A DNA stretch of 64,000 nt, from the NCBI GenBank assembly GCA_947569705.1, contig CANOSP010000003.1, positions 1 to 64,000 on the forward strand, given 5' to 3'. This DNA is from an uncultured Erysipelotrichaceae bacterium (GTDB lineage: Bacteria; Bacillota_I; Bacilli_A; Erysipelotrichales; Erysipelotrichaceae). Below are positions 7,818 to 16,417 of this stretch, in pieces. The notes below the pieces were generated by a model that ran no database searches, was not told the DNA's origin, and saw only the letters and a program-made list of their open reading frames with translations. The translations under genes were made by a program, and so were the position numbers. Position 1 is the first letter of the stretch. Each line of letters begins with the position of its first letter.

Positions 7818-8408
7818 ATGAATATAAAAATAGAAAATTGGAAACTGCTCGTATTATCTGCATTTTATTTTATTTTTGCATTTGTTTCCTATCAAGTGCA
7901 GGCAAGTGAATTTCTGAGCTTTTTCAAAGTGGCGGGTATTGCCGTTGCGGTTGTCGGAATTCTTCAGATACTTATTTACTTATTAAAAAAGGATTATATG
8001 AAACCGCAAGATTTTACTTTTTCTTTCGGATTATTATTGGTATTCGGCGGTTTAGTCGTCACCTTTAAAGCAGACTACATTGTCGATTATTACCGTCCCG
8101 TGATCGGCGTTTTAGTGGTACTTGACAGTATTCTGCGTCTGCAATACAGTATGAATTTATTAAGGGTGAAGGATAAGCAATGGTTATGTCATTTATGCTT
8201 ATCACTGATTCCGGCAATTTTAGGAATTGTACTCGTACTATTTGATTTAGGTTCGCTGTTAGAAAATTATTTCAGCTTTTTATTAATATTAGACGGTATT
8301 GCCAATATTTATACGGTATTTTATTATAAACGCTTTGTGAAAAGGGCGGAAAGAATCATGCTCGATTCCGATAACGGAGAGATTATCGTAAGCGAGAAAG
8401 AGAAATAA
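7818..8408 (+). CDS. DUF308/HdeD-like membrane protein
   Basis: A 196-residue protein with about six transmembrane helices spread over residues 8-170 in closely spaced pairs, followed by a charged cytoplasmic tail (RIMLDSDNGEIIVSEKEK). Length, topology and the repeat-like glycine-rich helices (VAVVGILQILIYLL, LVFGGLVVTF) fit the DUF308/HdeD group. That group is linked to acid or envelope stress in some bacteria, but no activity is established. GAGGTAGATTGAT precedes the ATG. It appears monocistronic. Confidence 0.7.
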   Translation: MNIKIENWKLLVLSAFYFIFAFVSYQVQASEFLSFFKVAGIAVAVVGILQILIYLLKKDYMKPQDFTFSFGLLLVFGGLVVTFKADYIVDYYRPVIGVLVVLDSILRLQYSMNLLRVKDKQWLCHLCLSLIPAILGIVLVLFDLGSLLENYFSFLLILDGIANIYTVFYYKRFVKRAERIMLDSDNGEIIVSEKEK

Positions 8409-8589
8409 TAAAGAACGGGATGACGCGATCATCCTTTTTTATATACAAACAGGTATGATTTTACATTAAAAATAAACATGGAAATCCGATTGAAATAATG
8501 GTAAAATATAAAACGTCAAAACGAGTAATATAATCGTTTATGAATAATATATAATCTATAATAATATTCATACAGTAAACTGTAAACAA

Positions 8590-8656
8590 GAATATTATAT
8601 AGAGATGTTCTAAAGAAATATTATATAGGAATGTTCTATAGGAATATTATATAAGG
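8590..8656. repeat. Three 25-26 bp AT-rich direct repeats upstream of malic enzyme
   Basis: The unit starts GAATATTATATAG and continues with ATGTTCTA. Copies begin at 8590, 8615 and 8641; the third is partial and runs into the ribosome binding region. The same core (ATATTATATAGGA) recurs at 50195-50580 in front of the amino-acid symporter. Whether it is a binding site, a promoter array or simple AT-rich drift is not clear. Confidence 0.6.
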
Positions 8657-8686
8657 AAAAGGGAAAACAAAAACAGGAGGATTTTT

Positions 8687-9859
8687 ATGGATTACGCAAA
8701 AGAATCACTGCGCCTGCACAAGCAGTGGAAAGGTAAACTGGATACCGTCGCAAAAATGAAAATTGAAACAAGAGATGATCTTTCATTGGCGTATACACCG
8801 GGAGTTGCACAGCCGTGTTTGGAAATTCAAAAGGATATTAACAAGGTATACGAGTATACCGGAAGAGGCAACTGTGTCGCAGTAATCACCGACGGTACTG
8901 CGGTACTGGGACTTGGCGATATTGGTCCTGAAGCAGGCATGCCGGTAATGGAAGGTAAGTGTGTATTATTCAAGGAATTCGGTGATATTAATGCAATTCC
9001 TTTATGTATTCGCAGTAAAGATACGGAAGAAATTGTTCGTACTGTTTCCTTGCTTGCAGGCAGCTTCGGCGGGATCAATCTGGAAGATATTGCGGCACCG
9101 CGCTGTTTTGAAATTGAAAGACGCTTAAAAGAACTTTGCGATATACCGGTATTCCACGATGATCAGCACGGAACGGCGATTGTGACTGCGGCTGCCCTGT
9201 TAAATGCAGTAAAATTAAGCAAAAAAACAATGGGTGAATTAAATATTGTCATTAACGGTGCCGGGTCTGCCGGTATGTCGATTGCACAACTGTTGTTGGC
9301 AATGGGATTCGGAGATATTATTCTTTGTGATACACGAGGTTTATTGTACGAAGGACGCGCTAATCTGAACGAAACCCAACAGAAAATCGTCGGTCTTACC
9401 AATAAACGTCGATTGAGCGGGAAGCTTGCCGATGCGATGAAGGGCGCTGATGTTTTTATCGGTGTTTCGGCTCCTAATATTGTCACTAAAGAAATGGTAC
9501 AGTCTATGGCTGATAAAGCAATTGTATTCCCGATGGCAAATCCGATTCCGGAGATCATGCCTGATTTAGCAAAGCAAGCCGGAGCTTATATTATCGGAAC
9601 CGGACGCAGTGATTTTCCGAATCAAATTAACAATGTGTTAGCGTTCCCGGGAATTTTCAGAGGAGCGCTTGATGTAAGGGCATCAGACATCAATGAACCG
9701 ATGAAAATCGCAGCCGCAAAAGCAATCGCTTCCTTAGTCAGTGAGGAAGAATTAAATGTGGATTATATTATTCCGAGTGCCTTAAACAAACAGGTTGCGG
9801 AGGTAATTGCCAAGGCGGTTGCACAAGCAGCGATTGACAGTAAGGTTGCACGCATTTAA
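8687..9859 (+). CDS. Malic enzyme (malate dehydrogenase, decarboxylating)
   Basis: A 390-residue enzyme that oxidatively decarboxylates L-malate to pyruvate and CO2 with NAD(P)+. It has the N-terminal malic domain (SLAYTPGVAQPCLEI, with VAVITDGTAVLGLGDIGP), the catalytic and metal-binding segment VFHDDQHGTAIVTAAA, and a Rossmann domain with VINGAGSAGMSIAQLL (about 185-200). The length matches the short bacterial class without the C-terminal phosphotransacetylase domain of MaeB. AGGAGG precedes the ATG. It stands alone, followed by a strong terminator. Cofactor preference cannot be read reliably by eye. Confidence 0.93.
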   Translation: MDYAKESLRLHKQWKGKLDTVAKMKIETRDDLSLAYTPGVAQPCLEIQKDINKVYEYTGRGNCVAVITDGTAVLGLGDIGPEAGMPVMEGKCVLFKEFGDINAIPLCIRSKDTEEIVRTVSLLAGSFGGINLEDIAAPRCFEIERRLKELCDIPVFHDDQHGTAIVTAAALLNAVKLSKKTMGELNIVINGAGSAGMSIAQLLLAMGFGDIILCDTRGLLYEGRANLNETQQKIVGLTNKRRLSGKLADAMKGADVFIGVSAPNIVTKEMVQSMADKAIVFPMANPIPEIMPDLAKQAGAYIIGTGRSDFPNQINNVLAFPGIFRGALDVRASDINEPMKIAAAKAIASLVSEEELNVDYIIPSALNKQVAEVIAKAVAQAAIDSKVARI

Positions 9860-9911
9860 CTTAATTACAGTACATTACTAAAAAAACATTTAAAAGTAAC
9901 TTATGAACCAT

Positions 9912-9949
9912 AACGAGAAATGCATCCATTAAGCATCTCTCGTTTTTTT
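9912..9949 (+). terminator. Terminator of malic enzyme
   Basis: ACGAGA-ATGC pairs with GCAT-TCTCGT around a short loop, followed by seven T. Confidence 0.85.
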
Positions 9950-10264
9950 ATATGCTTATTTTTACACCCGCATGAAAACGATCAAACGCGATCAAAAACA
10001 TGCACACATATTCTTATGTCCCATGACAGCTTTCATGATCTGTAATAAAACTTAAATCATCATTTTATCCAATACCGTATAAAAACAAGGCGGATTATGT
10101 TACAATAAACAGGAAAAATTTACCAATTAACTATGATATGAAAATAGAATGAATCTTTGCCTGACATGGAAACACATCGAAGGCTGATTAGAAGACTGTC
10201 AGATGATTTAAACAATCAGAAAGACAATCATCAGGAGATACAATGATATATATGAGGTGTTTAT
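9950..10264. other. Intergenic stretch without a recognisable gene
   Basis: I see no ORF with a ribosome binding site and no stable RNA fold. A short direct repeat (CGATCAAA near 9980) and a possible -10 TACAAT at 10101 are the only visible signals. The last bases contain GAGGTG ahead of the HTH gene. Confidence 0.5.
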
Positions 10265-10591
10265 ATGGCTAATACGGAGATTAGGACAATTATAAAAAAC
10301 GGGTTAAAGCAAAATCATATGACACAAGCAGAATTAGCTTCCATGTTGGGGATAGAACGGGCTACCGTCAATCGCTGGTGTGTGGGAAGAGCGATCCCCG
10401 AAGCCGATACATTCTTACAAGTATGCATTATCTTGAATATTCACATCGACTCCTATTTATACGACGGAGACGATCCGCTGCAACTTCAGATCATGGCAAT
10501 GATGGCACACTTAGATGAAAAGAAAAAAGGGTCTGTGTTAAGAATGTTAACTCAGTTAATGGAAATGGTAAATGAAACCATTCCCGTATAG
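10265..10591 (+). CDS. Small XRE-family HTH regulator
   Basis: A 108-residue protein with an N-terminal Cro/CI helix-turn-helix (about 5-60): the first helix contains LKQNHMTQAELASMLG and the recognition helix is ERATVNRWCVGR. The remaining 45 residues are helical and end METVNETIPV-like, probably for dimerisation. GAGGTG precedes the ATG. The gene points towards another HTH gene on the opposite strand, with a shared terminator between them. The target genes are unknown. Confidence 0.85.
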   Translation: MANTEIRTIIKNGLKQNHMTQAELASMLGIERATVNRWCVGRAIPEADTFLQVCIILNIHIDSYLYDGDDPLQLQIMAMMAHLDEKKKGSVLRMLTQLMEMVNETIPV

Positions 10592-10610
10592 CATACTCAT
10601 ATAAATAGAT

Positions 10611-10648
10611 AAAATCATATTTGCGCATTTATCGTCTATATGATTTTT
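10611..10648. terminator. Terminator between two convergent HTH genes
   Basis: AAAATCATAT pairs with ATATGATTTT, followed by TC and T-rich sequence on the plus strand and A-rich sequence on the other side. It can act in both directions. Confidence 0.6.
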
Positions 10649-10666
10649 CTTTAGAGTTAAATACTC

Positions 10667-11059
10667 TTAATGTTGAATCATCATATCAAGCAAATCTGAA
10701 ACATGCATTAAAAACAGTTCTTTATGTTCATTCTCCAATTCATTCAGTTTATTCAATAAAGCTAGTTCCGCTTCACTTAAATGATTAAAATAATAATGCA
10801 GCTGTTCATAATAATGCGGCTTTTTCAACAACTTCAAAAAGAAGTCGTCAATGCTTTTGTTCGCAAACTGCATGATTTTATAAAAGTCATTTAAAGACGG
10901 TCTCGGTTTGGCACCGCTCGTATACTTGTACAGAACCGTATAGGGAACATCTGATAATTCAGCCATCTGCTTAAAAGTTATATTTAATTCTTTTTTCAGA
11001 TCGTATAAAAAAGCTGAAAAATCAAAATTTTCAAGCTTTTGAATATCGTTGTTTTTCAT
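10667..11059 (-). CDS. XRE-like HTH protein, unknown target
   Basis: A 130-residue protein with an N-terminal helix-turn-helix (about 15-75; LNITFKQMAELSDVPYTVLY, then KYTSGAKPRPSLNDFYKIM). The helical C-terminal region contains HYYFNHLSEAELALLNKLNELENEHKELFL, which looks amphipathic and may mediate dimerisation. An AAAAGGAGAG site precedes the ATG. The fold resembles small phage-type or stress regulators. It is monocistronic. Confidence 0.75.
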   Translation of the reverse strand: MKNNDIQKLENFDFSAFLYDLKKELNITFKQMAELSDVPYTVLYKYTSGAKPRPSLNDFYKIMQFANKSIDDFFLKLLKKPHYYEQLHYYFNHLSEAELALLNKLNELENEHKELFLMHVSDLLDMMIQH

Positions 11060-11404
11060 GAGTATCTCTCCTTTTTATAACAACACCGCCTCAGGTTGTA
11101 AAATCCCAATATAGCTTTAATTCTATCACAATATGTAAAATTGGACTATTCATAATGATAAAGCGATACATGAAATAAAATGACTCATAAAATGATAAGC
11201 AAAAAAATACAAAGAGCATCATTACGAGCAATTTATTTAGAATAAAACTATAACAACTGCTGTGAAACAAAAAAAATCATTATATGCGAAATTAAAGAAA
11301 ATGACCGAAACAAAAAACCATGCGAGATTATCGCATGGTTCAGATTGTTGACAAAGCGGTACTCGAAAAAGAGTATCGCTTTTCATTAGCTTCATAAATT
11401 ATTA
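11060..11404. other. Intergenic region between an HTH gene and the collagen-like gene
   Basis: No ORF with a ribosome binding site is seen. The part next to 11060 must contain the HTH promoter. The part next to 11405 contains two hairpins: the terminator listed separately, and AAGCGGTACTC/GAGTATCGCTT at 11354-11381, directly downstream of the collagen-like stop codon on the minus strand. Confidence 0.5.
11312..11340 (-). terminator. Terminator of the collagen-like gene
   Basis: AACCATGCGA and TCGCATGGTT form a perfect 10-bp stem with a five-base loop. Read on the minus strand the stem is followed by six T. Confidence 0.85.
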
Positions 11405-12442
11405 TTACATATTCACTTGTTTTACGATCAAAGATGCACTGACTCCTTTATTTAAGGAAATCTCGGCTTCCTGTAAAGAACTGATGCAAAGCTGCAGCTT
11501 GTCTTGAGCATTTAAGGTGACCAAAGACTGAGCGGTAAACACGCTGTTTTCGTTTTTAGCGAGGTTATTTGTGACAATCAAGGAAGGAAGGCTGGCATTT
11601 TGGTTGCGTACAGATACTGATAATTCAGCCTTTTCATTCGGATTTAGATTGACAATAAAGGTGACTTCATAAGTGCCGCTTTGGGTAATCGTTAAAGCGT
11701 TATTACCGTAAAGCACATTTAATAAATCCATGCCATGCTCTAACGGAATTACATTACAGGAGCCGGCTTCAATATCCATCGTCAGCTCATCATCATGATA
11801 AGCACCGCCGTATGCATTTAAGCCTTGTGCGGGACCGGCAGGACCTTGGGGACCCTGTGGACCTGTAGCACCTGTTGCGCCGTTAGCGCCTGTAGCACCG
11901 GTTGCACCTTGAACCCCTTGCACACCTTGAGCGCCTTGCGGACCTACGGGACCGGCAGGACCTGTTGCGCCTGTTGCACCGGCAGGACCGTTGGCACCGG
12001 TCGGACCTTGAATACCTTGCGGACCGGCAGGACCTGTTGCGCCTTGTGGACCTTGAGGGCCTTGCGCACCTGCGGCTCCGGCAGCCCCTGTTGCACCTGT
12101 TGCGCCCGTCGGGCCTTGAACTCCGGGAATTCCTTGAGGTCCCATCACACCCTGCGGACCGGTAACACCTTGCGGACCGCGAGCGCCGGTAATTCCTTGC
12201 GGACCTTGAATACCCTGAATACCGCGTAAGCCTTGCGGACCGGTTGCGCCTTTAGGACCGCGCGGACCTGTAGGACCTACCTTACATTCACAAGGACTCG
12301 GGCAAGAACATGACCCTTGACAAGACATCGGGCAATCGCAGGTATCCTCATCACACATGTCCATGCAGGGATCCATTTCACAGCCGCAATCATCAAAATC
12401 ATCATAACATTCGTCGTTGTAATAACAGTTATTACGATACAT
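11405..12442 (-). CDS. Collagen-like protein with Cys-rich head and C1q/TNF-like tail
   Basis: A 345-residue protein in three parts. Residues 1-55 are very rich in Cys, Asp and Tyr (more than a dozen Cys, e.g. [19 protein letters not shown]). Residues about 56-206 are an uninterrupted run of about 50 Gly-X-Y triplets ([16 protein letters not shown] and similar), which should form a trimeric collagen helix. Residues about 207-345 are a beta-rich domain resembling the C1q/TNF-like trimerising tail of BclA-type exosporium proteins. No signal peptide is present, so export by the general pathway is unlikely. In spore formers such proteins coat the spore; here no sporulation gene is in view. GAGATAGTACTC precedes the ATG. 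It diverges from uvrA. Confidence 0.88.
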   Translation of the reverse strand: MYRNNCYYNDECYDDFDDCGCEMDPCMDMCDEDTCDCPMSCQGSCSCPSPCECKVGPTGPRGPKGATGPQGLRGIQGIQGPQGITGARGPQGVTGPQGVMGPQGIPGVQGPTGATGATGAAGAAGAQGPQGPQGATGPAGPQGIQGPTGANGPAGATGATGPAGPVGPQGAQGVQGVQGATGATGANGATGATGPQGPQGPAGPAQGLNAYGGAYHDDELTMDIEAGSCNVIPLEHGMDLLNVLYGNNALTITQSGTYEVTFIVNLNPNEKAELSVSVRNQNASLPSLIVTNNLAKNENSVFTAQSLVTLNAQDKLQLCISSLQEAEISLNKGVSASLIVKQVNM

Positions 12443-12634
12443 GAGTACTATCTCCTTTCAATAGTGAAACATATGTCTGTTGTTTCAACACTACTATATG
12501 TGCAAACGCATAAAACGCCTAGGCGGATGCCTATAGAAGCCGTAAAAGGAAAAAAACGTAAAAAATGCATGCTAATAATTAGAATATTTGGAAATACTAA
12601 TGTATAATATAGAAGAATATTTGAGGTGAAGACT

Positions 12635-15457
12635 ATGAATCATGAGTATATAGATATTAAAGGCGCAAGAGAAAATAACCTGAAAGATGTGGATATCAAG
12701 GTTCCCCGCAATCAGTTTGTCATAATGACCGGAGTGTCGGGATCGGGAAAAACGTCATTGGCATTTGATACGATCTATGCCGAAGGACAACGACGCTATG
12801 TAGAAAGTTTGTCAGCCTATGCAAGACAGTTTTTAGGCAACAGTGAAAAACCCGATGTGGATTCCATTGAAGGACTGTCACCGGCAATATCAATCGATCA
12901 AAAAACAACAAGCAATAACCCACGATCTACAGTAGGTACGGTTACGGAAATCTATGACTATCTGCGATTGTTATACGCAAGAGTGGGAACACCGTATTGC
13001 CCTAACCATAATGAACCGATCACCTCACAAACAATTAAACAGATGGTGGATCGTATTATGGAATTGCCCGATAAGACAAGGCTGATTATTATGGCACCGG
13101 CTGTTCACGGCGCAAAGGGTACACATAAGGACCTGTTTGAACATTTACGTAAAGAAGGCTATATTCGCGCTCGCATCGACGGTGAAGTGAAGCTGTTGGA
13201 AGAGGTAGAAGCACTGGAAAAAAATAAAAAACATAATATTGATGTAATTGTCGATCGTATTGTGAAAGGAAACGATCGTTCCCGCCTGCATGATTCATTA
13301 GAGAGTGCCTGCAAGCTGGGAGACGGATTAGTGATTGTGGAACACGACGGTAAAGAAGCTTTATTTTCCACCAATTATTCATGTAAATACTGCGGTTTTA
13401 CCATACCGCGTTTAGAACCGCGCTTATTCTCTTTTAATGCGCCGTTTGGGGCATGTGATCATTGTAAAGGATTGGGAATTACTCAAAAAGTTGATCTTGA
13501 TTATTTAATTCCGGATCGAAATAAAAGTATTCGCCAAGGCGGTATTATCTATTACAGAAATATCATCGCCAAAGAAAATTTAGAATGGCAGCGCTTTAAA
13601 GCACTGTGTGATTATTATGAAATTGATATTGACAAGCCGATTAAGCAGCTGACCAAAAAAGAAATGGATCTGTTGCTTTACGGCTCAAAAGATATTATTT
13701 CTTACCATATTTATTCCAAATCCGGCAGTGTGATTAAAAAATCGGAATATATCGAAGGTGTATGTACCTTGATTGAACGACGCTATATGGAAACAAGTTC
13801 ACAGATGTCACGAGAATGGTATGCGACCTTTTTAGCAGAGGCACCATGTCCTACCTGCGGCGGTAAGCGATTAAATGAGCAGGCACTGGCAGTGCGCATC
13901 GGCGGCAAAAACATTTATGAATGGACGCAGATGTCGGTAAAACAAGCGATTGTCTTTATGAATGAATTACAGCTGAGTGAGCAGCAGCGTGAAATTGCAA
14001 AGCTGATTCTGAAGGAAATTAAAGATCGTCTGCAATTTCTTAACAATGTCGGACTTGCCTATTTAACCTTAGATCGTTTGGCAGGCTCCTTATCCGGCGG
14101 TGAAGCGCAGCGTATTCGTTTGGCAACACAGATCGGATCACATTTAAGCGGCGTATTGTATGTGCTGGATGAGCCGAGCATCGGTCTGCATCAGCGTGAT
14201 AACGATCGATTGATTGCGACGCTGAAAAATATGCGTGATTTAGGCAATTCCTTAATCGTTGTGGAGCATGATGAAGATACAATGCGGGCAAGCGATTATA
14301 TTATTGATATTGGACCGGGTGCCGGCGTTCACGGCGGACAAGTCGTCGCGGCAGGAACACCCGAAGAAGTCATGAACAATGAACAGTCGATTACCGGCGG
14401 TTATCTTTCGGGAAGAATGCGCATCGAAACGCCGAAGGCACGGCGCAAGGGTAATCGCAAATGCTTGGAAGTTGTAGATGCCTATGAAAATAACTTAAAA
14501 CATATCAGCGTGAAGTTTCCGTTAGGCAAGCTGATTGTCGTTACCGGAGTCTCGGGAAGCGGAAAATCAACGCTTGTGAATGAAGTTTTATCAAAGGGGA
14601 TTATGCATGAACTGGGACGTACCAAAATCAAAGCCGGTAAGCATAAAAAAATCAAAGGCTTGGAACATATCGATAAGATTATTGATATTTCACAGGATCC
14701 GATCGGACGCACCCCGCGTTCCAATCCGGCAACCTATACCGGTGTATTTGATGACATTCGTGATTTATTTGCTCAAACGCCCGAAGCGAAAATGCGCGGT
14801 TATGAAAAAGGACGCTTTTCATTCAATGTAAAGGGCGGTCGCTGCGAAGCGTGTCAAGGTGACGGGATTCTGAAAATTTCCATGCACTTTTTGCCGGATG
14901 TTTATGTGCCGTGTGAAGAATGCGGCGGCAAACGCTATAATGAAGAAACGCTGCAGGTTACATATAAAGGTAAAAATATCTTTGATATACTGGATATGAG
15001 TGTTGAAGAAGCAATCGATTTCTTTGCGAATGTCGCAAAAATCCGTCATAAGTTGGAAACCTTAAAAGATGTCGGCTTAGGCTATATCAAACTGGGACAA
15101 AGCGCAACTACACTTTCCGGCGGTGAGGCACAGCGTGTTAAACTGGCAAGTGAATTACAACGCAAGGCAACCGGTAAAACGCTGTTTGTCTTAGATGAGC
15201 CGACAACCGGTTTACATACTCATGACGTTAAAAAATTATTAGAAGTATTACAGCGTATCGTTGATAACGGTGATACGGTACTTGTCATCGAGCATAACTT
15301 GGATATCATCAAATGTGCCGATCATATCATTGATTTAGGACCGGAAGGCGGCGATGAAGGCGGCAATATTATGGCATTCGGAACACCGGAACAAATCTGT
15401 GAGGTAAGCGAAAGCTATACGGGACAATACTTGAAAAAGCTGATAGAAAGAGGATAA
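12635..15457 (+). CDS. uvrA: UvrABC system protein A (excision repair ATPase)
   Basis: A 940-residue damage-recognition ATPase of nucleotide excision repair that loads UvrB at lesions. It has two ABC ATPase modules: Walker A GVSGSGKTSLAFD near the N-terminus and GVSGSGKSTLVNE near residue 640, signatures LSGGEAQRIRLA and LSGGEAQRVKLA, and Walker B segments LYVLDEPSIGLH and LFVLDEPTTGLH. Zinc-binding CxxC pairs are visible (CKYCGF, CDHCKG, CPTCGG, CEACQG, CEECGG). I start at the ATG at 12635, five to six bases after GAGGTGA; a GTG nine bases earlier lies inside that site. uvrB is not in the window. It is followed after 3 bp by hprK. Confidence 0.97.
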   Translation: MNHEYIDIKGARENNLKDVDIKVPRNQFVIMTGVSGSGKTSLAFDTIYAEGQRRYVESLSAYARQFLGNSEKPDVDSIEGLSPAISIDQKTTSNNPRSTVGTVTEIYDYLRLLYARVGTPYCPNHNEPITSQTIKQMVDRIMELPDKTRLIIMAPAVHGAKGTHKDLFEHLRKEGYIRARIDGEVKLLEEVEALEKNKKHNIDVIVDRIVKGNDRSRLHDSLESACKLGDGLVIVEHDGKEALFSTNYSCKYCGFTIPRLEPRLFSFNAPFGACDHCKGLGITQKVDLDYLIPDRNKSIRQGGIIYYRNIIAKENLEWQRFKALCDYYEIDIDKPIKQLTKKEMDLLLYGSKDIISYHIYSKSGSVIKKSEYIEGVCTLIERRYMETSSQMSREWYATFLAEAPCPTCGGKRLNEQALAVRIGGKNIYEWTQMSVKQAIVFMNELQLSEQQREIAKLILKEIKDRLQFLNNVGLAYLTLDRLAGSLSGGEAQRIRLATQIGSHLSGVLYVLDEPSIGLHQRDNDRLIATLKNMRDLGNSLIVVEHDEDTMRASDYIIDIGPGAGVHGGQVVAAGTPEEVMNNEQSITGGYLSGRMRIETPKARRKGNRKCLEVVDAYENNLKHISVKFPLGKLIVVTGVSGSGKSTLVNEVLSKGIMHELGRTKIKAGKHKKIKGLEHIDKIIDISQDPIGRTPRSNPATYTGVFDDIRDLFAQTPEAKMRGYEKGRFSFNVKGGRCEACQGDGILKISMHFLPDVYVPCEECGGKRYNEETLQVTYKGKNIFDILDMSVEEAIDFFANVAKIRHKLETLKDVGLGYIKLGQSATTLSGGEAQRVKLASELQRKATGKTLFVLDEPTTGLHTHDVKKLLEVLQRIVDNGDTVLVIEHNLDIIKCADHIIDLGPEGGDEGGNIMAFGTPEQICEVSESYTGQYLKKLIERG

Positions 15458-15460
15458 GGC

Positions 15461-16402
15461 ATGGAAGAACAAAAAGCGATCACGGTACGCCGTTTAAAAA
15501 ACTATTTCGGCTTTGAACAAATCTGCGGAAATGAAGAAAGCTTAAATCGTATGATTCAGATTGCCGATACCAATCGTCCCGGCTTAGAGTTGGCAGGTTA
15601 TTTTGATCATTCACAGGCACGCCGTTTGGTAATTCTCGGTGATAAGGAAATTGCATATATTCAAACGATGAGTGAAAAGAAACAGCGCAAGTCGTTTAAC
15701 TTTATAACCGATGAAAAAACGCCGGCGATCATTATTTCAAAAAATCATGAATGTCCGCTGCTGTTAAAGCGCATCGCCAAACGCAAACGCTTTCCGATCT
15801 TAGTCGCAAACTCACCGACATCACGATTAATTGTCGATATTGTGGCATTTCTGGATGAAGAGTTAGCGACCGGTGACTGCCTTCACGGCGGATTGATCAG
15901 TATTTACGGCAAGGGTGTGCTGATTCGCGGTGACAGCGGTATGGGAAAATCGGAAATTGCTTTAGAGCTGATCAAACGAGGACATTTATTAGTGGCAGAT
16001 GATCGTGTCGATTGTTTCCGTATTCATAATAAAATTGTCGGTAAGGCACCGGATCTTTTGCGCGGAATGCTGGAATTAAGAGGTATCGGTATCATTAATG
16101 TTCAGCGAATGTTCGGTATAACCTCAGTCATTCAGAAAGCCGAGGTCTCGTTGGAAATCTGTTTGGAAAAATTTCAAGCACATGCCGATTATGATCGAGT
16201 CGGCATCGAGGAGAAAAAATACGACAGTATTTTAGGTGTCGATATTCCTAAAATAGTAATACCGGTAAGAGAAGGTCGTTCCATGGCGGTCATTATCGAA
16301 TCGGCAGTTACAAACTATATTTTAGGTGAAATGGGTATGGACAGTGCGAAAGAGTTTGAACAAAGAGTATTGGATTATATTGAACAGAATAAAGAACAAT
16401 AA
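15461..16402 (+). CDS. hprK: HPr kinase/phosphorylase
   Basis: A 313-residue bifunctional sensor enzyme that phosphorylates Ser46 of HPr with ATP or PPi and reverses the reaction by phosphorolysis, releasing PPi. P-Ser-HPr is the CcpA corepressor for carbon catabolite repression. The N-terminal domain covers about 1-130. The kinase domain has Walker A GDSGMGKSE at residue 157 onwards, and the family signature follows (ELRGIGIINVQ and PVREGRSMAVIIESAVTNYIL). The neighbour lgt-ppaX encodes a PpaX-like pyrophosphatase domain that would remove the PPi it produces. Cre-like sites occur further along in this window, so the regulon is partly visible. Confidence 0.97.
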   Translation: MEEQKAITVRRLKNYFGFEQICGNEESLNRMIQIADTNRPGLELAGYFDHSQARRLVILGDKEIAYIQTMSEKKQRKSFNFITDEKTPAIIISKNHECPLLLKRIAKRKRFPILVANSPTSRLIVDIVAFLDEELATGDCLHGGLISIYGKGVLIRGDSGMGKSEIALELIKRGHLLVADDRVDCFRIHNKIVGKAPDLLRGMLELRGIGIINVQRMFGITSVIQKAEVSLEICLEKFQAHADYDRVGIEEKKYDSILGVDIPKIVIPVREGRSMAVIIESAVTNYILGEMGMDSAKEFEQRVLDYIEQNKEQ

Positions 16403-16417
16403 AAGGGAGGCAGAATC

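Noticed and set aside
11354-11381. Hairpin AAGCGGTACTC/GAGTATCGCTT considered as a small RNA
   Set aside because: It lies immediately after the stop codon of the collagen-like gene on the minus strand, next to that gene's terminator, so it is more simply part of its 3' end.
11825-12229. 134-codon plus-strand frame rich in Cys, Thr, Gly and Arg
   Set aside because: It is the antisense of the Gly-X-Y repeats of the collagen-like gene; its repetitive composition follows from the repeats on the other strand.
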